Assembly: GCF_963576675.1 (NCBI RefSeq) | Contig: NC_088911.1 | Coordinates: forward strand, 76,413,256-76,477,255 | Length of the DNA stretch: 64,000 nt | DNA from: Euphorbia lathyris | Taxonomy: Eukaryota > Streptophyta > Magnoliopsida > Malpighiales > Euphorbiaceae | Direction of reading: 5' to 3' | Shown: piece after piece, positions 58,819 to 64,000 of the stretch | Layout: the number at the start of each line of letters is the position of its first letter | Numbering within the stretch: position 1 is the stretch's first letter | Program-made: the position numbers and the translations under genes | Notes under the pieces: generated by a model | The model's input: only the letters and a program-made list of their open reading frames with translations | What the model was told of the DNA's origin: nothing | The model's database searches: none

Positions 58819-60150
58819 TGTTGAAACACCTTTCCACATGATTTTGATTTGACAAAATTATTTAAGTAATGATAAAAATATTCTAACACATTAAATTTAA
58901 ATGCTTTGATTTATTACACTAATGTGTTTGTTCAATGTTGAGTTTAATTGTTTACAAGACATTAAGACTAAAAAGCCCAAAGGCCCTTAAAGTGGAAGTC
59001 AAGCCCAAGTCAACACATCAAGACCATTCGGCCCAAGAGTTCAAAACGAAGCCGTATCAAGTAAAACGATGACTTAGCGAAAGAAGGATCGAGAAGCCTT
59101 CGAAGCAAAAGCTTCAAGTGGAAGCTGTTGAGTTGGACGATAATGCAGTCTGGACAGCGGCAGACAACGATCAACTTCCAGACAAAGTAATTCTACTTTG
59201 GGTAAAGTTCAGAAGGCACAGGAAGCTGTCTCGTGGACTTTGCCTTAAATGTCGAAACATTCTGTTTCAAGGACGAAAAGCTGCCGTGGACAGAAGATGC
59301 GTGAATCCTATTGGCCAACAACGCTGAGCACGCCCAGAGTGACAACGACAGGAAGCCGTTTCCCTCCAACGGTTATTTCGAAATTCGAAATGACCAGGTG
59401 CCTCAAGTGTCACTATATAAAGGCCATCCATTTGCTTCAATCGATGCAGATCTTCAATTAGTCGAAACGCTGACCAAATTCATACTTGAAGTTTCTGTGA
59501 GAAAAGCAAAGCAAATACCTTACACCAATTTCTATATTATTGTGTAAAAGTCTAGAGTGATTTTCAATCATCTAAAGTGTCTTAGCAATTGTTGTTTAGG
59601 GCAAACACTTTATCATTTCTAGAAGAATAGAAAGGAGAGGCTGAGTACTCGGTTATAGTACTCAGCGGTAGATATAGGAGTGAGTAGAGGTATAGAGGAA
59701 GGTACTCTTGTTATACTCAGCTTCTATCTGTAAAAGGTTTTGTACTCTACCTTTAAAGAGCTCAGTAGAGAATTCAAAAAGCTCGGAACGAGTTTCGGGG
59801 ACTGGACGTAGGCGGAGAGGCCGAACCAGGATAAGTCTGCTGAGTAATATCTTTCTAACCCTTAAACTCCTTTAATATATATTGCTTGCTATAAAACTGA
59901 CTAAGTAAAGAACTCACGCTGAGTTAAGTCTACTAAGAAACTGAGTTCAGGAATAGACTCTAAGTGTTATTTCCTGACTCAAGTAAAGAAGTAGACTTAG
60001 TCACAAGTTTACTAAGCTTGTGTCTTGAATCTACTTAGTGACGCTGTGTAAACCTTTTCATAAGAAAAGAAGTCAGTCTTAACAGACAAAATTTTAAATA
60101 GTTCCTATCCCCCCCTTGGAACTAACTTGTCACGTTATAAGGGACCAACA
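58819..60150 (+). repeat. 3' LTR of the Copia element
   Basis: Starts TGTTGAAAC and ends GGGACCAACA; 1,332 bp. It is collinear with the 5' LTR, differing by scattered, mostly transitional substitutions. Confidence 0.92.
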
Positions 60151-61820
60151 GGGAACTCTGAAGAGAGTAAGAAAATCCATCTTGTTCCTTGGGGGGAGGT
60201 TTGTAAACCTAAAAACATAGGGGGGCTGGGGATTAGACAAGCTAAAGATAATAACAAAGTGTTATTAATGAAACTCCTTTGGAGGATGTGGCAACTTCCT
60301 TCTTCCCTTTGGGTTCGCTTATTATGCGGTAAGTATAGAAAAGATAGGATTTTTGGAGGTCCTAAAGAAAAAGTTTTAAATTGTTCTTTTCTCTGGAAAG
60401 GCCTCAGCTCTGTTTTCTCAGAATTCTGTTCTGGGATTGGTTGGGCTGTGGATAATGGTAAGTCTATAAGCTTCTAGAATGATAAGTGGCTTGGTGACAA
60501 TTCTTTATTAGAGGTTTGCAATTCCCCGCCCCCTGTTAATATTCGCCACTGGAAGATTGCTGATGTGGTGGATTCTGAAGGAGACTGAATTTGGTCAAAG
60601 TTTGAATCCTTTTTAAGTGTGGATACTCTTTTGAGACTTAGAAGTGTAAAGATTAGTGATAAGGAGGAGGATAGGGATACTCATTGTTGGGCTTTGACTA
60701 ACAATGGTGCCTATTCTTGTAAATCTGCCTTTGAGGCCTTTAGCCACAATGAGGAGGGTCCTCACTCGGATATTTGGAAGATTATATAGGCCCTTAAAGT
60801 TCCTTACAGAATTAGAAGCTTCTTGTGGCTTGGTATTAAAGATAGATTGCTAACTAATTCAGATAGGAAAAGGCGCCATCTGGTGGAGTCTGGTGAGTGT
60901 AGTAGATGTAAAGGGCATGAGGAAACCATCTGCCATGCTCTTAGAGATTGTACTAGAAGTAATGAGGTGTGGAGGAAAGTTCTCCTTAACCACATGTGTG
61001 CTGCCTTCTTTTCCCACTCCATTCTTGACTGGTTTGCTGATGGTGTTAGAGGGAAGTTGCTGGCCAACCTAGAGCATGGTGGGACTTTCTTTGTAATTAT
61101 CTGCCACCAGATTTGGGATTGGAGAAATAAGGAGTTATTTGGAGCTGAAACGGTTATTACCCCGAACTTGGTTGAGTTTTTCGCCAAGAAATTATATTAT
61201 ATTATTGATAGCTTCAAAGAAGATTCTCTTGCTAAATATTATCCAGAGAAAGGCTACTCACCTCCTTTGCTGGAAAAGACCTAGGGAAGGAGTGGTGAAA
61301 CTTAATACTGATGGCTCTTGCCTAGTTGATGGTAAAATTGTTTCGGGCGGAGTCTTGAGAGATGATGGGGGTGCTTGGCTGTCTGGGTTTACTCAAAATC
61401 TTGGCTTGGATACGTCTTTTTCAGCTGAGCTTTGGGGCATTTTGTCTGGCCTTAATCTTGCTAAGAGACTGGGTGTGGAAAAGCTGCTGGTGGAGTCTGA
61501 TAATCTGGAGGCTATTAATATCATCTCCAGCAATAAAGCTATTTGCTTAAATATCCAAAATTTGATTAAAGGTATCAAGAGAATCTGCTCTTCCTTTGTT
61601 TCTATTAGTTTCAGCCATGTCTTTAGAGAGCAGAACTGGGTGGCAGATCGTCTAGCGGCTGCTGGTCATGAAGAGTTGTGGGGGATCACAACCTATTCTT
61701 CTCCTCCGACGTTTCTTTCTTCGCTCCTTTTGAACGACGTGGTGAGGGTTAACTTTCCTAAACTAATCCCAGATTAGGTTTTTGTTTTGTTTTTTCTTTC
61801 ATGTTACAACTAAAAAAAAA

Positions 61821-62222
61821 TTGTTAAGAATTCCATTTTTTATAACTGCATCTCATTAAGAGGGAGAGAGCAAGCAAATGTGATTCTTAAACGACGGACA
61901 GTGAGTGACAGGTTATTGATAGCCAATTAAGTTATTGGGATATGATGATAATATTAAGTGGGTCATAGGGATTGGACAATTAGCATGCATTATGTCGTGA
62001 AAGCTTGAATAGCTCACATGTAATACTATCATTGTCCCCGACCCAAGTGAGATAAGAATCGCCACACGATTCAATGTGCCTATCATTGCATAATTTCGTA
62101 TTTAGATGCAAAGATTTACAAAAGTTCGGACAACCCAATATCCATATCCATATATTATAACACTCAATTTTCCTTAAAACCAAAAAACAAAAAAAGAAAA
62201 GAAGAAAAGAAGAAGAATAATA
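61821..62222 (+). promoter_or_regulatory. Upstream region and leader of the FTHFS gene
   Basis: Between the LINE poly(A) end and the ATG lies AT-rich sequence with TATATTATAAC near 62150 as a possible TATA element and a purine-rich AAAAGAAGAAAAGAAGAAG leader just before the ATG. The core promoter is not certain. The LINE end is only about 400 bp from the start codon. Confidence 0.4.
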
Positions 62223-63604
62223 ATGAGCTCTTCGACGTTGAGGAAAGTGGAGGTGGTTTCACCAGTTCCAGCAGATATAGATATTGCTAACTCAGTTCAA
62301 CCTTTTCACATTTCCCAGATTGCTCACCAACTTAATCTTACCCCTAACCATTATGATCTTTATGGCAAATACAAAGCCAAGGTAACCTCATTTCATTTTT
62401 CTCTTTTTATTTGACCTAATTCCGTTTCTTTTTTGGAATAATTTTTTTTTTTTTAATTTCTTGTTTTTAGGTTTTGTTGTCTGTTCTTGATGAAGTTCAA
62501 GGATCGCCAGATGGATATTATGTGGTGGTCGGAGGCATTACGCCTACACCTCTTGGGGAAGGCAAGTCTACTACTGTTGTTGGACTTTGTCAAGCTCTCG
62601 GTGCATATCTTGATAAAAAGGTTTTCTTCCTTTCTTTTGTTTCCTTTTGTGTTTGAGGTTTTTATAATTGTTGAATCTCATGTTGCTTTTCACTCAATCC
62701 TATCCTATCCTATGTATGGATTCAAGTATCTGAAAAATGGGGAAAATCAAGAACCTTTTTTTAGTAAGATAGACATAATGAAGCTCACTCTAGACTAGAG
62801 AGGATTCATAGACTTAATTAATGACTTATGGGCCAAAATGCTCCCTAAAATTGGCAATCATGGTCAATTTAGTCCAAATCGAATTTTAGGTATTAACTCA
62901 ATCCTTAAATTGTCAACTACAATCAGTTTTCTATGCCCAAATTTCTATATTTTTTATTTGTTTGTCAAAATTTGACAACTTTTGGAGCTGAATTGATACC
63001 TGAAAATTGATCCTGACTGCCAACTTTAGGACCATTTTTATCCTCAATTCCGTAATTAATAGAAAGACTGTTTTAGCTTGTACTGGATAATGAAGATCAA
63101 ACATTTGATATTTTTGGTGGGCTTTCACTTCTCCATTGCAATAAACCATTTGTTGGTAGGTGGTTGGGTCTCCTAAGCAAAAGCTTCCTGAACTTATTTC
63201 AATGTCAATGGATTATGTAATCCAAGTAATACATCTGATTTTCTTCTGCATTTATTGCTTTGCCTTCCTATCATCACTCTCTCAGTTCCCGCGCATTACT
63301 TTTTAATGTTTGTTCTTTGCACATTACTTTTGAATGTTTGTTCTTTGCAGTTACAATTTCTTCTACCTGGATTATTCACAAATAAATGCCTTCAGATGCA
63401 TTTACTGCTTGTTACTCATGCTGATGAATTTACAGAATTCACTCTGGGCACAAAAATTATGTGATCGTTTTTCCTCTCATGGAGTTATTTTCTTGCGTGG
63501 GTTTCTTTGACAATTACTAGAGATAAAATGACTTTGATGCATCAACTTTATTTTTTATTGACGGCTATTTGCATTTATTCTATGTATCTCTCTCTCTCTT
63601 TATC

Positions 63605-63639
<35 letters not shown>

Positions 63640-64000
63640 AGTGTAAAAAGTGCATTCATTGTGATGATTTCATTGATGCTGACATTCCAATGCAGAGAGT
63701 TAGTCTTTTTGGACTAGTTGGTGTCAGAATATTCTTTGATTTTCTGCCTTTATGGTGTCAGGTTGTCACCTGCCTTCGTCAACCATCACAAGGTCCCACT
63801 TTCGGAATTAAAGGGGGTGCTGCTGGTGGTGGATATAGTCAAGTCATTCCAATGGACGAATTCAATCTTCACTTAACAGGAGATATTCATGCTATTACAG
63901 CTGCAAACAATCTCCTGGCAGCTGCAATTGATACCCGAATATTCCACGAGTCTACTCAATCAGATAAGGCTCTTTTGAACCGATTATGCCCACCTAATAA
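62223..64000 (+). CDS. THFS: Formate-tetrahydrofolate ligase (10-formyl-THF synthetase), 5' part
   Basis: Catalyses ATP-dependent formation of 10-formyl-tetrahydrofolate from formate and THF in one-carbon metabolism; the plant enzyme is usually a monofunctional cytosolic homotetramer. ATG at 62223. Exon 1 is 62223-62381 (AAG/GTAACC), exon 2 is 62471-62620, exon 3 starts 63762 and runs off the window; all junctions are phase 0. Residues 1-53 lack an evident targeting peptide and contain I-A-H-Q-L-N-L and [11 protein letters not shown]. Exon 2 carries the ATP loop [10 protein letters not shown]. Exon 3 carries the family signature [12 protein letters not shown], then H-L-T-G-D-I-H-A-I and A-A-I-D-T-R. 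About 183 codons are visible of a protein usually near 635. The frame is undamaged, so it is probably functional. Confidence 0.96.
62825..63050. repeat. Foldback/MITE-like repeat in FTHFS intron 2
   Basis: The left part (GGCCAAAATGCTCCCTAAAA, then TTGGCAATCATGGTCAATT) matches the reverse complement of the right part (GGTCCTAAAGTTGGCAGTC, then AGGATCAATTTTCAGG) imperfectly. AATTTTAGGTATTAA / TTGATACCTGAAAATT form a second inverted pair. No coding capacity. Confidence 0.55.
63588..63642 (+). repeat. Compound microsatellite CT/TA/TG
   Basis: A run of TCTCTCTCTC, then TATATATATATA, then TGTGTGTGTGTGTGTG, in intron 2 of the FTHFS gene. Such compound dinucleotide runs are usually length-variable. 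Confidence 0.9.

Larger units (their letters stand above)
48534..60150 (+). mobile_element. Sirevirus-like Copia LTR retrotransposon, 11.6 kb, degenerate
   Basis: Two LTRs (48534-49864 and 58819-60150) enclose a primer-binding site, gag, pol in Copia order (protease, integrase, RT, RNase H), a long downstream reading frame in the env position and a polypurine tract. Flanks are GGGA on both sides (48530-48533 and 60151-60154; 5-mers GGGGA/GGGAA differ by one base). The LTRs differ by about 33 substitutions plus one indel by eye, roughly 97.5 % identity, so the insertion is not very recent. Size, several gag zinc knuckles and the extra frame after pol fit the Sirevirus lineage. Both gag-pol and the third frame contain stops and frameshifts, so it cannot move on its own. 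Confidence 0.92.
46986..61820 (+). mobile_element. L1-like LINE, plus strand, split by a Copia element
   Basis: The LINE parts are 46986-48533 and 60151-61820. It starts in the linker between endonuclease and reverse transcriptase, so it is 5'-truncated. RT lies at about 47240-48530 (F-V-P-G-R-Q, L-D-L-E-K-A-Y-D, R-G-I-R-Q-G-D-P, F-F-A-D-D at 48080). After the Copia insertion come the F-L-W-G/K-x-H-L-V-P-W segment (60160-60230), a zinc tail (C-S-R-C...C-H-A-L-R-D-C near 60895-60950) and RNase H (61300-61777; N-T-D-G-S, final F-R-E-Q-N-W-V-A-D). A poly(A) run ends at 61820. It shares long identical protein blocks with 17703-21815 and is the same family. Lesions include a frameshift near 47225, stops near 47047, 60475, 60587 and 60787, and a frameshift near 61280. 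Confidence 0.9.

Overview
The window is nuclear DNA of a flowering plant, almost certainly a eudicot. The evidence is AT-rich intergenic sequence, spliced plant genes (a class III peroxidase and the 5' end of a formate-tetrahydrofolate ligase), and a dense mixture of plant-type transposable elements: L1-like LINEs with a C-terminal RNase H, Copia and Ty3/gypsy LTR elements, a FAR1-type MULE, CACTA, hAT, Emigrant- and Stowaway-like MITEs, and tRNA-derived SINEs. I cannot name the species from sequence alone.

Layout. 1-1687: relics of gypsy-type elements, including a minus-strand LTR. 1719-4893: hAT-like element with a near-perfect 8-bp target duplication, split by a 5'-truncated LINE (2021-4047). 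5560-7200: an unrecognised minus-strand spliced locus with a duplicated exon. 7385-16245: a solo LTR (TSD GAGTG) split by a 7.1-kb MULE (8401-15498). The MULE carries a tau-class glutathione S-transferase fragment, an apparently intact two-exon gene for a 61-residue secreted glycine/tyrosine-rich protein, and a FAR1-like transposase gene broken by a foldback element and a second solo LTR. 16250-17520: LINE tail and a MITE. 17560-22689: Emigrant-like element split by a minus-strand LINE (17703-21815, 14-bp TSD). 23305-30042: plus-strand LINE split by a gypsy-type solo LTR (25364-27262). 30089-32580: SINE-like sequence, an Emigrant-type MITE inside one copy of a tandem duplication, and a Copia relic.

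32912-34190 is the peroxidase gene (minus strand). Its upstream region is interrupted by a CACTA element (34407-38159) carrying spliced fragments of a calcium-dependent protein kinase and of a second, coiled-coil gene. 38162-42800: a promoter-like leader split by a solo LTR (38926-40789), then a truncated minus-strand gypsy element. 43269-44932: a second, uninterrupted solo LTR of the 7385 family, which serves as an empty-site reference for the MULE insertion. 45060-46860: Stowaway-like MITE, and a SINE hit by a hAT-type MITE. 46986-61820: a LINE of the same family as 17703-21815, split by an 11.6-kb Sirevirus-like Copia element (48534-60150) with both LTRs, primer-binding site, gag, pol, a long env-position reading frame and a polypurine tract. 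62223 to the end: the first three exons of cytosolic-type formate-tetrahydrofolate ligase.

The cellular genes do not form a pathway. The theme is nested insertion and gene capture: at least six host-in-guest pairs can be dated relative to each other, most by exact target-site duplications, and two DNA transposons carry pieces of host genes. Essentially all transposon proteins contain stops, frameshifts or lost catalytic residues.
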